Below the pieces are notes generated by a model, which worked only from the letters and a program-made list of their open reading frames with translations, had not been told where the DNA came from and did no database searches. Position numbers and translations under genes: made by a program. Of a stretch of 5,015 nt of DNA, positions 4,482-5,015 are shown piece by piece; within the stretch, counting starts at the first letter, position 1, and each line of letters opens with the position of its first letter. Source of the stretch: Spirochaetota bacterium (lineage in GTDB: Bacteria > Spirochaetota > Brevinematia > DTOW01); contig JAPYWX010000119.1 of the NCBI GenBank assembly GCA_028276145.1, forward strand, positions 1-5,015, given 5' to 3'.

Positions 4482-5015
4482 ATGAAAAAAGCCCTTCTTA
4501 CTATTCTACTAGTAGCTTTAGTAGTTATATCAACTAATTCATACTCTGATGAGCTACAAACAACTTATGCCAAAGCTTTATCGCTATTCAACAATCAAAA
4601 ATACCTTGAGGCATACAAGCTATTAGACAAAGTAATAGTACAAAATGAGAACTCACCTTTACAGTTCTATATAAAAGCGTTCGATGCTCTAAACGAAGCA
4701 TTCTTGAATGGTCAAATAGACGAAAAAAGTCTGGCAAAAGAAACAAAAAAATACGATGAATTACTAGATAAAAGAGAGATAAACGAGATAAGAGTATTAG
4801 AATCATTCCTATACCTCCTTGCAAATACAAGGAATGTTGAAAAAATTGAAGAAATATGTAAAAAGATAATCCTCACTGATGACAAAAATATCACAGCTTC
4901 ATTCTTTCTAATGAAAATTTTAATTCAAAAAGAAAAATTCAACTTAGCCTACAATATAGGAATTAGGATTATCGAAGGAACTCCCGTTGATGAGATGAAC
5001 TATCAGTTAATAAGC
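4482..5015 (+). CDS. exported TPR-like helical repeat protein (3' end outside window)
   Basis: The frame is open from the ATG at 4482 to the right edge, giving 178 residues with no stop. Residues 1-22 form a typical signal peptide: basic MKK, a hydrophobic core (ALLTILLVALVVI) and probable cleavage after NSYS. There is no lipobox cysteine, so it is likely released or periplasmic. The mature part is all-helical in character. Residues 28-60 (AKALSLFNNQKYLEAYKLLDKVI...SP) fit a TPR unit with the A-L-F-Y-A spacing and a final proline. Residues 138-168 (ASFFLMKILIQKEKFNLAYNIGIRII...P) look like another. The middle is charged and helical, possibly diverged repeats. TPR proteins scaffold protein complexes; no partner can be named. 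The start has AGGA seven bases upstream and lies four bases after the cupin stop, so it is the second gene of that unit. Confidence 0.85.
   Translation, partial: MKKALLTILLVALVVISTNSYSDELQTTYAKALSLFNNQKYLEAYKLLDKVIVQNENSPLQFYIKAFDALNEAFLNGQIDEKSLAKETKKYDELLDKREINEIRVLESFLYLLANTRNVEKIEEICKKIILTDDKNITASFFLMKILIQKEKFNLAYNIGIRIIEGTPVDEMNYQLIS

Noticed and set aside
4588..4894. Two - strand frames (4588-4830 and 4712-4894)
   Set aside because: They are antisense to the signal-peptide-bearing TPR gene, whose start, ribosome binding site and continuous frame are convincing.

Overview
This window comes from an AT-rich bacterial genome. Arginine in the coding regions is written almost only as AGA or AGG, and isoleucine is often ATA. 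The small cupin gene resembles, from memory, a Thermotoga maritima protein of the same length. Together these hint at a low-GC and possibly thermophilic bacterium, but the sequence does not fix the phylum. There are five protein genes and no tRNA, rRNA, insertion sequence or CRISPR array. The intergenic stretches are unusually long (about 400, 650 and 370 bp) and full of short inverted repeats.

Layout: positions 1-405 hold no supported gene. They contain a four-copy array of 14-bp palindromes and then a strong promoter. Positions 412-1297 (+) form a two-gene unit: rpsO (ribosomal protein S15) and, one base after its stop, an intramembrane M50/site-2 zinc metalloprotease. Positions 1298-1945 are non-coding and packed with small hairpins, ending in 15-bp tandem repeats. 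The last repeat supplies the -35 box of a promoter that would make a leaderless transcript of a 69-residue two-helix membrane protein (1946-2155, +). That gene converges on, and overlaps by 25 bp, a 567-residue membrane sulfatase-fold enzyme of the lipoteichoic acid synthase/OpgB type (2131-3834, -).

After a second repeat-bearing intergenic region (3835-4207) come a TM1112-like cupin gene (4208-4477, +) and, four bases later, an exported TPR-like protein that runs off the right edge (4482-5015+, +).

The genes do not form one obvious pathway. S15 is a ribosome component. The protease and the sulfatase-type enzyme belong to the cell envelope, and the TPR protein is predicted to be exported.

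Two patterns merit attention. First, several intergenic arrays of different sequence share one design: short complementary arms in alternation with 0-4-base spacers, so that each arm can pair with the neighbour on either side. Second, the rpsO and cupin promoters share an almost superimposable layout, with a TTGAG-type motif repeated exactly 40 bp apart around the TATAAT box and a leader of only about 17 bases.
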